Assembly: GCF_007994985.1 (NCBI RefSeq)
Contig: NZ_VOQF01000005.1
Coordinates: 310,001 to 374,000, forward strand
Source of the DNA: Metabacillus litoralis
Lineage (GTDB): Bacteria > Bacillota > Bacilli > Bacillales > Bacillaceae
Length of the DNA: 64,000 nt
Reading direction: 5' to 3'
The position numbers were made by a program, and so were the translations under genes. Positions within the stretch are counted from its first letter, which is position 1. Each line of letters begins with the position of its first letter. Under the pieces are notes generated by a model. The model did not search any database. It saw only the letters and a program-made list of their open reading frames with translations, and was not told where the DNA came from. This document shows positions 1 to 7,539 of this stretch, piece after piece.

Positions 1-1319
1 ACTGTATTTTCTTCTTTTTCTATAGCTTGATCACCAGTTTCAGGCTTTACTGTTCCTTTTATCAGTAAAGTTTGCCCAACAAAGATTAATTCTGACTTTA
101 AAGAGTTCAAAGACATAATATCAGATGTAGTTACACCAAAGTTCTTAGCGATTTGTGAAAGTGAATCACCACTTTTTACTGTGTAGGTTTGTTGCGACTG
201 CTGTTCCTTTAGTTGTAGCTTTTGACCAAGAAAAATATTATCCGTATGTAAATTAGTTATTTCCTTTAAATAACTTACAGTAAGTCCGTAGCGTTTCGCA
301 ATTCCAGAAAGAGTATCACCTGCTACAACAGTATAAGTAGTAGGAGTTGAAACATTATTGTTAACAGTGTTTGGCTCGTTAGTTGTCGGATTTGATATCT
401 TTAAGGTTTGTCCCACAATAATCGTGGTGTTTGTTAATAAATTCAGGTTCATGAGTTCTTGAACAGTCGTGTTGAATTTTTTTGCAATAACAGATAAGCT
501 ATCACCACTTACAACTGTATATAGATCAGGTAAGGTGTCAGCTGCTTCCGTTTGCTTTTGAGATTCTACATGTTGTTGGCGAGGTATGTTAATTTTTTGA
601 CCAATAGTAATGAAATCTTTAGTCAAATTATTTTCTGATTTAATGGCAGCAACAGTTGTACCAAACCTTTTTGCCAAAACAGATAGGGAATCACCCGCTT
701 GTATTGTATAGATTGTAGCATTAGTACCTGTATCTTCCAATGGTTTTGAAATGCTTGTAGGAACATATAATGTTTGTCCTGGAAAGATAACATCTGAATT
801 CATATTATTTTGAGCTTTTAGTCTGTCAATAGAAACAGAATAAGCTTTAGCAATAACTGAGAGAGAGTCACCAGATTTTACAGTGTATTTTATTAATGGT
901 AATTGCAACACTTGTCCAATTCTGATAGTGTTTGTTGTTAATTTATTGAAGGATGTTAACTCATTAGTGGTGATGTTATACCTTTTGGCTATAACACTTA
1001 AAGAGTCCCCACTTTTCACTGTATAAGTTAAAGCAGTATGAACTGTCATATCTGGTTCAGCTGCTTTTGCTGTTGTTTTTGAAGATATTCCGGAAAATGA
1101 AAACATACATACAATAATTCCACCGGCAACTACCTTTATCGTGTTAATTTTTAGATTAGGAAAACGACGTTGTGCATAAGAACTAATTTCTTCTTGACGA
1201 GTATTCGTTACTTCAGTACCTAATTCTGTTGCAAATTCTGTGTCAAAATCAGATACATATAAAATTAATGTGGCTCCGTCCTGATGATGTTCAACTTTAT
1301 ATTTATGCAAAAATTCCAC
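1..1319 (-). CDS. Multi-LysM membrane-anchored cell-wall protein (C-terminus outside window)
   Basis: Open frame from a GTG at 1319 to the window edge, preceded by the ribosome site AGGTGGAGGT. Roughly 60 N-terminal residues look cytoplasmic. A hydrophobic segment follows at about residues 61-80 (VVAGGIIVCMFSFSG) and then a Thr/Ala linker. Six LysM modules follow, the first starting near residue 98, each opening with YTV-x-(S/A)-GD-(S/T)-LS and closing with a GQ-x-L/I strand. LysM binds N-acetylglucosamine in peptidoglycan, so the protein should sit in or on the wall. The modules are joined by Ser/Thr/Asn/Gln-rich linkers. No catalytic domain is visible because the 3' end is missing; such proteins often end in NlpC/P60, 3D or glycosidase domains. 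LysM identity is sure; the enzymatic role is unknown. Confidence 0.9.
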   Translation of the reverse strand, partial: MEFLHKYKVEHHQDGATLILYVSDFDTEFATELGTEVTNTRQEEISSYAQRRFPNLKINTIKVVAGGIIVCMFSFSGISSKTTAKAAEPDMTVHTALTYTVKSGDSLSVIAKRYNITTNELTSFNKLTTNTIRIGQVLQLPLIKYTVKSGDSLSVIAKAYSVSIDRLKAQNNMNSDVIFPGQTLYVPTSISKPLEDTGTNATIYTIQAGDSLSVLAKRFGTTVAAIKSENNLTKDFITIGQKINIPRQQHVESQKQTEAADTLPDLYTVVSGDSLSVIAKKFNTTVQELMNLNLLTNTTIIVGQTLKISNPTTNEPNTVNNNVSTPTTYTVVAGDTLSGIAKRYGLTVSYLKEITNLHTDNIFLGQKLQLKEQQSQQTYTVKSGDSLSQIAKNFGVTTSDIMSLNSLKSELIFVGQTLLIKGTVKPETGDQAIEKEENT

Positions 1320-1465
1320 AGCTACACCTCCACCTATAGTATGGAAAAAGATAAGGGAAATTATCCTAAGTGAGGGTGTTGTGAAATTGTCAAACTTAAT
1401 TGTCATGATCTCTTTAAAAGCTTGTATAATGAAGAGAGAACGCTTTGAAAATTGGAGTTGAAAAG

Positions 1466-1753
1466 ATGTTTCATTCATCAATTGGGTTATTGAGATTTAC
1501 TGGTATTTTAGAAGGAGTTTCTTATCTTGTATTATTACTAATTGCGATGCCGTTAAAGTATTTTTTTGATTTTCCAATGGCTGTAACAATTGTTGGGGGC
1601 ATGCATGGGTTCCTTTTTGTCATTTATGTGATTATGGTTGCATTTGTTAAATTTCAAAAACGCTGGTCTGTCTTATGGGGATTCTGGGCTGTATTATTAG
1701 CATTTATTCCTTTTGGTACATTTTATTTGGACAAGCAATTAAAAACAAAATAA
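1466..1753 (+). CDS. DUF3817-type small integral membrane protein
   Basis: 95 residues from the ATG at 1466, which has GGAG (1454-1457) at good spacing; an in-frame TTG 21 bases upstream is less likely. The sequence begins MFHSSIGLLRFTGILEGVSY and has three hydrophobic stretches with a GGMHGFLF motif in the middle, typical of the DUF3817 family of bacterial inner-membrane proteins whose function is not known. It is a single gene, followed by its own terminator. Family assignment is from pattern recognition of the glycine/histidine motif and length. Confidence 0.8.
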   Translation: MFHSSIGLLRFTGILEGVSYLVLLLIAMPLKYFFDFPMAVTIVGGMHGFLFVIYVIMVAFVKFQKRWSVLWGFWAVLLAFIPFGTFYLDKQLKTK

Positions 1754-1780
1754 CTTCATGCTTTGTGTTTGCTAGAAGGG

Positions 1781-1813
1781 GTCTGATAAGTATAACTTTA
1801 TCAGACTCCTTTT
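1781..1813 (+). terminator. Rho-independent terminator of the DUF3817 gene
   Basis: Nine-base perfect stem GTCTGATAA (1781-1789) with TTATCAGAC (1798-1806), eight-base loop, then a T-rich run. It overlaps the stop codon of the convergent lipoprotein gene, but has no T-run in that direction. Confidence 0.8.
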
Positions 1814-2115
1814 TCTTTGAAGGAAATCAATATATTTTGTGATGTATCTTTATTATGAATATATTCAATCATAAGCGGTTTATTTGTTTCAAATAATTCT
1901 AGCTGCTTTTTTTGTTTCTCACTAATTTGCAGAGCTAAAGGTTTATTTTCGATGATCACTTCGATAGAGTGGTTATCAATCAGACCTATATAAGTAGCTT
2001 CAACTGAGTTATTTTGTTGTTCAGTTGATTTTGCTGATGAAATAATTGTAGAGTCTGTAATTTGTCCGCAGCCTGCAAGTAAAGTAATGGATAATACGAA
2101 AATTGTACGTTTCAT
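1801..2115 (-). CDS. Small predicted lipoprotein
   Basis: 104 residues starting MKRTIFVLSITLLAGCGQ: a lysine/arginine N-terminus, hydrophobic core and lipobox LLAGC, so Cys16 should be diacylglycerol-modified and the mature protein attached outside the membrane. The mature part is hydrophilic, about 88 residues, with no recognised domain. A TTTCCTCCTC complement just upstream gives a strong ribosome site (GAGGAGGAAA). It is divergent from csoR with about 120 bp between the starts. Function unknown. Confidence 0.75.
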   Translation of the reverse strand: MKRTIFVLSITLLAGCGQITDSTIISSAKSTEQQNNSVEATYIGLIDNHSIEVIIENKPLALQISEKQKKQLELFETNKPLMIEYIHNKDTSQNILISFKEKGV

Positions 2116-2176
2116 TGTTTCCTCCTCTTAAAACTTCTTTTCCTATAGATAATGTAAAAATGAAATATATATTCCT

Positions 2177-2205
2177 TTGAATAGTCCTAGGGGGTATATT
2201 AGAAT
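2177..2205 (+). promoter_or_regulatory. csoR-copZ promoter with embedded CsoR-type operator
   Basis: TTGAAT (2177-2182), a 17-bp spacer and TAGAAT (2200-2205) form a sigma-A promoter. The spacer holds TAGTCCTAGGGGGTAT (2182-2197), matching the G/C-tract pseudo-palindrome typical of CsoR operators (compare TACCC...GGGGGTA sites of copper operons). A repressor bound here would block RNA polymerase until Cu(I) is present; this is inference from the site and the neighbouring gene. Confidence 0.7.
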
Positions 2206-2234
2206 AAAAGAAAGTGTTCATAGGAGGTATATTA

Positions 2235-2567
2235 GTGAATTCGGAGGAAAATAACCAAAGTTGCCATAATCATGAAGATAGTGAACATAGAAGTAGTCAT
2301 CATTCAGAAAAAGTGAAAAAAAATCTTGTAACCAGATTAAACCGAATTGAAGGGCAAATCCGAGGTATTAAGTCATTGATAGAAAAAGATACGTATTGTG
2401 ATGACGTGATTACACAAATTTCAGCAACACAGGCAGCGTTAAACAGTGTTGGTAAATTGCTACTTGAAGGTCATTTACGCTCTTGTGTAGTAGAACGAAT
2501 TCAAGAGGGCGATGAAGAAATCGTTGATGAACTATTAGTTACCATACAAAGATTAATGAAAAAGTGA
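2235..2567 (+). CDS. csoR: Copper-sensing transcriptional repressor CsoR
   Basis: 110 residues from the GTG at 2235, chosen because AGGAGG (2222-2227) lies seven bases upstream; an earlier in-frame start at 2214 lacks a site. The CsoR/RcnR helical fold is shown by the RLNRIEGQIRGI signature near residues 34-45. The Cu(I) ligand triad is intact: Cys55, His80 and Cys84, with the same spacing as the known Bacillus CsoR ligands. The first 25 residues are unusually rich in His and Cys (CHNH, then HRSSHH), a possible extra metal-binding tail. It heads an operon with copZ, 12 bp downstream, and probably represses its own promoter. No copA follows. Confidence 0.93.
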   Translation: MNSEENNQSCHNHEDSEHRSSHHSEKVKKNLVTRLNRIEGQIRGIKSLIEKDTYCDDVITQISATQAALNSVGKLLLEGHLRSCVVERIQEGDEEIVDELLVTIQRLMKK

Positions 2568-2579
2568 GGGTGAAATAAA

Positions 2580-2783
2580 ATGGAAAATGTAACATTAAAA
2601 GTTGAAGGAATGTCTTGTCAGCATTGTGTGAGATCAATTGAGGGAAGTGTAAGCAAACTAAAAGGTGTAGCTTCTGTAAACGTGGTTTTAGAAAGTGGTA
2701 CAGTAGCTATTCAGCATGAAGCTACAGTAACTCTAGAACAAATCAAGGAAGAAATTGAGGAACAGGGCTTTGATGTAGTTTAA
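2580..2783 (+). CDS. copZ: Copper chaperone CopZ
   Basis: 67-residue heavy-metal-associated domain with the metal motif GMSCQHC near the N-terminus (MxCxxC), a beta-alpha-beta-beta-alpha-beta length and the usual QGFDVV end. It carries Cu(I) in the cytoplasm and hands it to a CopA P-type ATPase. It is translated from an ATG just after csoR with GAGGGTG upstream, so the two are co-transcribed. In B. subtilis copZ is followed by copA; here a terminator and a repeat element follow instead, so the exporter must lie elsewhere or be absent. Confidence 0.95.
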   Translation: MENVTLKVEGMSCQHCVRSIEGSVSKLKGVASVNVVLESGTVAIQHEATVTLEQIKEEIEEQGFDVV

Positions 2784-2827
2784 TTCTGATATGATGGGGA
2801 ACATTGTAATAATATACAATTAGCAAA

Positions 2828-2868
2828 CAGAATGCATGGGGTTATTCCTAATGCATTCTGTTTTTTTA
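2828..2868 (+). terminator. Terminator of csoR-copZ
   Basis: Perfect ten-base stem CAGAATGCAT (2828-2837) with ATGCATTCTG (2851-2860), 13-base loop, followed by seven T. Confidence 0.92.
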
Positions 2869-2916
2869 TATGACAATGTTCACAGCCTTTTAAATGACTA
2901 TACTCTTTAAATTTTA

Positions 2917-3121
2917 GGCTCTGTTAAACTTTGTTGTTGATTTCCGTTACAGGCATTCGCTTTCCCGGGAAAAAAGTACCTTTTTTCCTAGGTCCGGGAG
3001 CCTCCTCGTAAGCTGCGCGCCTGTGGGGTCTCCCTTTGACACGCTTCTCTAAGCAGGAGTCTCATATATTCACCTCCAATCAACAATGTGCTAAAAATCA
3101 ACATTAACCTTTAACATAGCC
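2917..3121. repeat. Dispersed palindromic element family A, copy 1
   Basis: 205 bp bounded by GGCTCTGTTAAA (2917-2928) and TTTAACATAGCC (3110-3121). The inside contains a long AAAAAAGTACC/GGTACTTTTTT-type stem and the 33-bp GC-rich core (3000-3032) beginning GCCTCCTCGTAAGCTGCGCG that is also present in family B. It fills the space between the convergent genes copZ and lrpC and ends six bases from the lrpC stop. It has no protein-coding potential. Orientation is opposite to copies at 48892, 56288, 47429 and 49217. Confidence 0.85.
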
Positions 3122-3126
3122 AAATT

Positions 3127-3567
3127 TTAAGATAAATCAAATGTTAAGGTCGTTTCAACTTGTGAAAAGATGAAGTGTGTGACGGTTGAAGCATAAGGAT
3201 TAATGAAATTAATAAACTCTTCAGCTTGTGAAAAGCTTTCAAACTGCATTTTCAACATATAACAGGCCTGTCCAGCTATACGATAGCAAAACTCAACATG
3301 ATGAAGATCTTCTATTACCTTTTTAAATGATTGATAATCACCATTTTTTACTGTTGCCTCAATGATACATTGAACAGGGTAACCCAATTTCTCGTAATCA
3401 ACTTCTAAGGTGTATTTCTTGATTATACCAAAAGACTCCATTTGCCTTACCCTTTCCGTTACTGATGGAGAGGACAGATTAATTCTTCTTCCAAGCTCAC
3501 TCATGGACAAGCGACTATTTTCGCGTAATTGATCGATTATTTTTCTATCTATTTCATCTATTTTCAT
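3127..3567 (-). CDS. lrpC: Lrp/AsnC-family regulator LrpC
   Basis: 146 residues: an N-terminal winged helix-turn-helix (LSMSELGRRINLSSPSVTER, about residues 20-39) and a C-terminal RAM/ACT ligand domain with the VEFCYRIAGQACYMLK strand. The motif order and wording (SPSVTERVRQMESFGIIKKY) match LrpC of B. subtilis, a DNA-wrapping regulator linked to branched-chain amino acid metabolism, growth phase and DNA repair. The only in-frame start is the ATG at 3567; its upstream AAGGATG site is far away, so expression may be low. It is divergent from the CMD gene. Confidence 0.9.
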   Translation of the reverse strand: MKIDEIDRKIIDQLRENSRLSMSELGRRINLSSPSVTERVRQMESFGIIKKYTLEVDYEKLGYPVQCIIEATVKNGDYQSFKKVIEDLHHVEFCYRIAGQACYMLKMQFESFSQAEEFINFINPYASTVTHFIFSQVETTLTFDLS

Positions 3568-3688
3568 ATTTTATGAATTCATCCTTTTTTTGTTTGTTTA
3601 AGATTGAAATATTTGAAAATACATTTAAAAATTAATGTGAAACAAAAGATTAGTATTTTATCATTATTGTATATTGGAGGCGATAATG

Positions 3689-4096
3689 ATGACAAGAATT
3701 AAAAACTCAGCCATAGGAAAAACACCTTTTCAAAAGCTATTAGGTCATAATCAAATGGTAATGGAAGCATGGTCAAATTTAGGAAACATATTAGAACAAG
3801 ATGGTTACCTTTCATCAGGATTAAAAGAACAAGTTAGAAGGACTTTAGCACAACAAAATGGCTGTGAATACTGTAAAGCAAAAGGAAAGCCAGATCCAAA
3901 ATCTTTTGATGAAAAAGCGTTGGTTGCGGTTGGTTTTGCAGAAGTTTTCTTAAAACAACAAGGTCATATTTCAGATTCTACATTTGAGATTTTAAGAGAG
4001 TGTTTTTCTGACAAAGAAATAAGCGAGTTAACGGCATTTATCACGTTTACAACAGCACAACAATATTTTGGGGCTATAATGGGTCTTGAAGGATAG
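3689..4096 (+). CDS. Carboxymuconolactone decarboxylase / AhpD-like protein
   Basis: 135 residues; the ATG at 3689 is eight bases after GGAGG (3676-3680), better than the ATG at 3686 or the TTG at 3674. All-helical CMD family with a CxxC pair (GCEYC) followed by a Lys-rich segment, the arrangement used by AhpD-type alkylhydroperoxidases, where the cysteines cycle between thiol and disulfide. The usual Glu and His of the AhpD relay are not obvious, so peroxidase activity is a family inference only. Divergent from lrpC across a 120-bp promoter region and followed by a 20-bp repeat array. Confidence 0.75.
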   Translation: MTRIKNSAIGKTPFQKLLGHNQMVMEAWSNLGNILEQDGYLSSGLKEQVRRTLAQQNGCEYCKAKGKPDPKSFDEKALVAVGFAEVFLKQQGHISDSTFEILRECFSDKEISELTAFITFTTAQQYFGAIMGLEG

Positions 4097-4130
4097 TGTA
4101 ATTATTTGAAGGTGCTCGAAATATTATCGA

Positions 4131-4250
4131 ATTTTGTCGATAAAAGTCTAATCGAAGATAAATTCCTAAAATCGACGATAAATCCGCAGAATCGACGATA
4201 AATTTCCAGAATCGCTGATAAATCTGAAAAATCGCAGATAAAATTTTCTA
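4131..4250. repeat. 20-bp tandem array T1 (six units)
   Basis: Six consecutive units of exactly 20 bp. Units 2-6 start ATCGnnGATAAAT and then carry a variable 6-7 base tail (for example ATCGACGATAAATCCGCAGA, ATCGCTGATAAATCTGAAAA). Unit 1 is the divergent leader ATTTTGTCGATAAAAGTCTA. The same leader and the same repeat type recur at 29768. No reading frame is maintained and no gene covers it. The rest of 4097-4427 holds only a possible TATAAT at 4390-4395 before the next gene. Confidence 0.9.
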
Positions 4251-4427
4251 GCGCTTATCACATGTAGTAGATTTTGTATCAAGTACGCAAATAAGTGTAC
4301 ATACCAACCAAATTAAGAGCAAAATTAGCCCGAAAACCTAGTGTTTCCTATGATAAGGTAATGAATCCTTCAACCTTTTCCACTTATAGTATAATAAATG
4401 GGAGAAAAACACTTGGAGGAACTACAT

Positions 4428-4766
4428 ATGGTAGAGTTACCGAATTGCCCTAAATGTCATTCACAATATACATACGAAGATGGAAGTCTTCTGATTTGTC
4501 CCGAATGTAGTCACGAATGGACGTTAGAGCTAGAAAACCAACAAAATGACGGGAAGATCATTAAAGATGCAAATGGAAATATATTAATTGATGGTGATTC
4601 TGTAACAGTCGTGAAAGATCTTAAAGTGAAGGGGACTTCATTGGTTGTGAAAATTGGAACGAAGGTAAAAAATATTCGTTTAGTAGATGGAGATCATGAT
4701 ATTGACTGCAAAATTGATGGGTTTGGTGAGATGAAGCTCAAATCTGAATTTGTTAAGAAAGCATAG
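4428..4766 (+). CDS. PhnA/YjdM-type zinc ribbon protein
   Basis: 112 residues; the ATG at 4428 has GGAGG (4415-4419) eight bases upstream, so the upstream in-frame start at 4398 is unlikely. An N-terminal zinc ribbon is formed by Cys7, Cys10, Cys24 and Cys27 (CPKC...CPEC). The C-terminal PhnA domain ([20 protein letters not shown], residues about 44-63) has an SH3-like fold. The family is named after the E. coli phn locus, but it is not needed for phosphonate use and its function is unknown. Convergent with the MFS transporter gene, sharing a terminator. Confidence 0.88.
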   Translation: MVELPNCPKCHSQYTYEDGSLLICPECSHEWTLELENQQNDGKIIKDANGNILIDGDSVTVVKDLKVKGTSLVVKIGTKVKNIRLVDGDHDIDCKIDGFGEMKLKSEFVKKA

Positions 4767-4791
4767 TAACAAAGAAAATTCTGATATAAGA

Positions 4792-4826
4792 AAAAGACGT
4801 TCATTTCCCATTAATGAACGTCTTTT
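4792..4826. terminator. Bidirectional terminator between phnA-like gene and MFS gene
   Basis: Fourteen-base perfect stem AAAAGACGTTCATT (4792-4805) with AATGAACGTCTTTT (4813-4826) and a seven-base loop; A/T tracts on both sides let it work for both convergent genes. Confidence 0.9.
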
Positions 4827-4846
4827 CTAAATTGCTCTACTTAGAT

Positions 4847-6142
4847 TTAATTTCTCAATGTCTCACTTTTCACAGGCTGTTTCGTTGAAATAGCAGCAAT
4901 GGCAGCTGCAACAGGTAAAATTAACGTTGCTAAAAGAATTTCCTCATATCCATGGAACATATCAAATGCTACTCCGAAAGGTAATGGTCCAAAAGCTGAA
5001 CCAATGACCATCATTGTCATGGCAACACCCTTTATACTACCAATATGCTTTCTTCCGAAATAAGAAGGCCAAACAATCGCTAGTGTTATGCGTTCCAGTC
5101 CCCCTGTAATTCCCCAAACAACTCCAAATAAAATCGCCATAGGGATGCTATCTGTAAAAAAGATAATGATAATCATGAAAATCTCACCAATAAACACAAT
5201 AGCTAATAATATATTTACTTTAACTCTTTCTAAAATAAATCCTGAAATAAACGTGATTGGGAAGCCTATAATTGCCATTAAGCTCAATATTAGTGCAGCT
5301 ACAGCAGGTTTTATTCCACCTTCACCAAGAATAGATACTAAATGAAAGGTTAATCCTGTGTTCACTAAAGCAGGAATGGCTACGATAAAAAGAAGTAGCC
5401 AAAATGCAATTGTTTTCCTCGCTTCTTTTAGTGTCCAGTTTTCCTCTAAAATCGTTTCATCTTCCTGAACTTCCTGACCAGTTCTTTTCAACACAGTCGC
5501 ATCATCTGGAAGTAATCCGATATCTTCTGGTTTGTTACGTGTAAATACATAAGCAACTGGAACAAAAATAACGAGCAGTAAAATTCCCCACACAGTCCAA
5601 GTTGTTTGCCAATCAAATGTTGTAATTAACCATGCGTTTATAATAGGGAAAGCTGCTGAGCTAATAAAGCCACCAATAGCCATAAAGCTAAAGGCACGCC
5701 CACGATATTTTATAAACCATTGTGGAACTAATGTGTTTGGTAGTAATGTCATGGAGCCTTGCCCAAATAATCGAATAAGGAAAAACCCAATAAACAACAT
5801 AACCATATTTGAAACAAAGCTGTTCCAAAAGCAAGCAAGCGCAAGCATACTTCCAATAATAACAACCATTTTTCGTTGACCGTATTTATCAATTAATCGA
5901 CCAACAAGAAATAACAAGATACCTGCTAGCAATGTTGCTGCTGAATAAATAGACGAAACAGTTGACCTGCTCCAGCCAAATTCTTTTATATATTGATCTA
6001 TAAACAGTGAAATCGTATAGGTTTGACCAGGTCCTGAAAAAAATACCCCCATTGCTGATAGAGCAACAATGATCCAACCATAATAAAATTTTGTTTTTAT
6101 TGGAGCCATATTGTGCTGTATCACTTGTTGAAAATAAGACAT
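4847..6142 (-). CDS. MFS transporter, monocarboxylate / oxalate-formate antiporter type
   Basis: 431 residues with twelve predicted membrane helices split by a charged central loop (about residues 205-240, rich in Glu/Asp). The start FYYGWIIVALSAMG and the loop-2 motif GRLIDKYGQRK (MFS motif A) resemble the monocarboxylate porter and oxalate/formate antiporter branches, which exchange small organic acids. GGGAGGAGAAATT precedes the ATG. The substrate cannot be read from the sequence. It is a single-gene unit, convergent with the phnA-like gene and divergent from the acetyltransferase gene. Confidence 0.85.
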   Translation of the reverse strand: MSYFQQVIQHNMAPIKTKFYYGWIIVALSAMGVFFSGPGQTYTISLFIDQYIKEFGWSRSTVSSIYSAATLLAGILLFLVGRLIDKYGQRKMVVIIGSMLALACFWNSFVSNMVMLFIGFFLIRLFGQGSMTLLPNTLVPQWFIKYRGRAFSFMAIGGFISSAAFPIINAWLITTFDWQTTWTVWGILLLVIFVPVAYVFTRNKPEDIGLLPDDATVLKRTGQEVQEDETILEENWTLKEARKTIAFWLLLFIVAIPALVNTGLTFHLVSILGEGGIKPAVAALILSLMAIIGFPITFISGFILERVKVNILLAIVFIGEIFMIIIIFFTDSIPMAILFGVVWGITGGLERITLAIVWPSYFGRKHIGSIKGVAMTMMVIGSAFGPLPFGVAFDMFHGYEEILLATLILPVAAAIAAISTKQPVKSETLRN

Positions 6143-6285
6143 AATTTCTCCTCCCTTAGATGCACGTTTAAAATTATACCATTTTTACAGATTTGAAAAA
6201 TAAAAGATTCATATATTTTAGTAGCTAGTATGCTTCAATACCTGATATGATTGAGAAAAAGCGCTTTAAAGGAGGCAATCCGTAC

Positions 6286-7068
6286 ATGAATGAACACTAT
6301 ATAGAAGCATTGGATATTGCTTACATTTCATCATTTTCAACAAAAATAAAAACAAGCTGGGGGTATTTGTTTTTAAATGAAAACCAGCCGGATTATTATG
6401 ATGCCAATCATGCTCATATCTCTTCATATCTTGGAAATTACAATGAAATTGTTGATGAAGTTGTTTCCTTTTATCAAGCAAGAAACATTATTCCAAGATT
6501 TTATCTTTCACAATATGAAAATAATGAAGATTTCATTACAGTATTGAAACAAAGAGGCTTTGGCTTTGAAGAGTTTTCTAATCCAGTGCAGCTTTGGAAT
6601 AAAAAAGTTGAGATTGAGAAAATTGGGAATGTCACGATTGAAGAAGTAACACTAGAGAATAAGCGAGAGGCAATTGATATTGAGTGCCAAATTCAAGAAT
6701 TTGGTTGCTCTATTAGAGAAAAGGCCTTTGAAGAGGAATTTAGCAACCCAAATTATACCCATTATTTATTAAGATACGATGGAGTAGCTTGTTCAACGGC
6801 ATGTGTTTTTTATCATAACAAAGATGCTCGGTTAGAAAGTGTTGCAACAATCGAAAGCTATCGTGGTAAAGGACTAGTTGGACAGCTTATCCACTATATC
6901 CAAAAAGAAGTTGAGCAAAAGCAGATCGAGCGATTTTGGGTTTTACCGATAAATGAAAGAGTGGAAAAGGTATACAAAAAATCTGGCTTTGAAACGATCT
7001 TAAATTTCAAAACAGGTCATGCGTTTCTAGGTGGAAAAAGTGTTGAAGAGATAAGAAATGGACTGTGA
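6286..7068 (+). CDS. GNAT-family N-acetyltransferase
   Basis: 260 residues; the ATG at 6286 has the strong site AAAGGAGG (6269-6276), so the in-frame ATG at 6247 is rejected. The acetyl-CoA motif YRGKGLVGQLIHYIQ (R-G-K-G) lies near residue 200, and a further GNAT strand follows (VYKKSGFE). The N-terminal half (ENQPDYYDANHAHI) looks like a degenerate second GNAT lobe, as in two-domain acetyltransferases. The acceptor is unknown. It is followed by a long structured non-coding region. Confidence 0.82.
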   Translation: MNEHYIEALDIAYISSFSTKIKTSWGYLFLNENQPDYYDANHAHISSYLGNYNEIVDEVVSFYQARNIIPRFYLSQYENNEDFITVLKQRGFGFEEFSNPVQLWNKKVEIEKIGNVTIEEVTLENKREAIDIECQIQEFGCSIREKAFEEEFSNPNYTHYLLRYDGVACSTACVFYHNKDARLESVATIESYRGKGLVGQLIHYIQKEVEQKQIERFWVLPINERVEKVYKKSGFETILNFKTGHAFLGGKSVEEIRNGL

Positions 7069-7167
7069 TTTTTCCATACTCCGCTTTTCAACTATATTGA
7101 CAATTAAAACGAGTATATGTTAATTTAAAAGTAACAAATTTTAGGAGATGTGTTTTGTGAGGGTTTC

Positions 7168-7468
7168 TGTTCTTAACTAATCGAAGTAAATACTTCAACT
7201 ACATCATTCAACTTTAAAAATCTTTTGTTAGTAAAGGTTTATTTGAGTTTGTCTTATGTAGAAGGTTGAGAACAAAACGGTTATGTACAACACAATTGTG
7301 ATCTCTTACATAGTGCTCGTATGAAAATCCGTACTTTGTTTAAGTGCGTTTTTTTATGTCAAAAACGCATACATGCAAAAAGTACGTTTTTCTATTTATG
7401 AAATTGGAGCAGTATGTCTAAATAAGAGATCTTAAAGGTGATGAACAGCCTATGTTCATCACCTTTTT
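7168..7468 (+). ncRNA. Candidate structured RNA or attenuator-type leader
   Basis: This 300-base stretch between an acetyltransferase and a MutS2-like gene has no gene but several pairings on the plus strand. TGTTCTTAAC (7168-7177) pairs with GTTGAGAACA (7265-7274) with one G-U. GATCTCTTA (7300-7308) pairs exactly with TAAGAGATC (7423-7431). Inside that, GTACTTT (7331-7337) pairs with AAAGTAC (7379-7385) and GTGCGTTTTT (7344-7353) with AAAAACGCAT (7361-7370), followed by GTTTTTC. It ends in a strong terminator (7434-7468). It matches no riboswitch I recognise: no T-box motif, S-box or lysine box. It could be a small RNA, a conditional leader, or tandem terminators. Confidence 0.4.
7434..7468 (+). 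terminator. Strong terminator upstream of the MutS2-like gene
   Basis: Thirteen-base perfect stem AAAGGTGATGAAC (7434-7446) with GTTCATCACCTTT (7454-7466), loop of seven, then T. A weak promoter (TTGAAG 7472-7477, 18 bp, TGTAAT 7496-7501) lies just after it and could serve the next gene. Confidence 0.88.
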
Positions 7469-7539
7469 GCGTTGAAGTAAATGTGTTTATTTGTGTGTAA
7501 TGAAAAAAGTGAGTTTTTTAAAAATGGAGGATTAAAACA

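Noticed and set aside
1-1030. DNA-level tandem repeats
   Set aside because: The periodicity comes from six LysM protein modules; nucleotide sequences of the modules are divergent.
4131-4250. CRISPR-like array
   Set aside because: Units are 20 bp with only 6-7 variable bases, no 25-40 bp spacers, no cas genes; not CRISPR.
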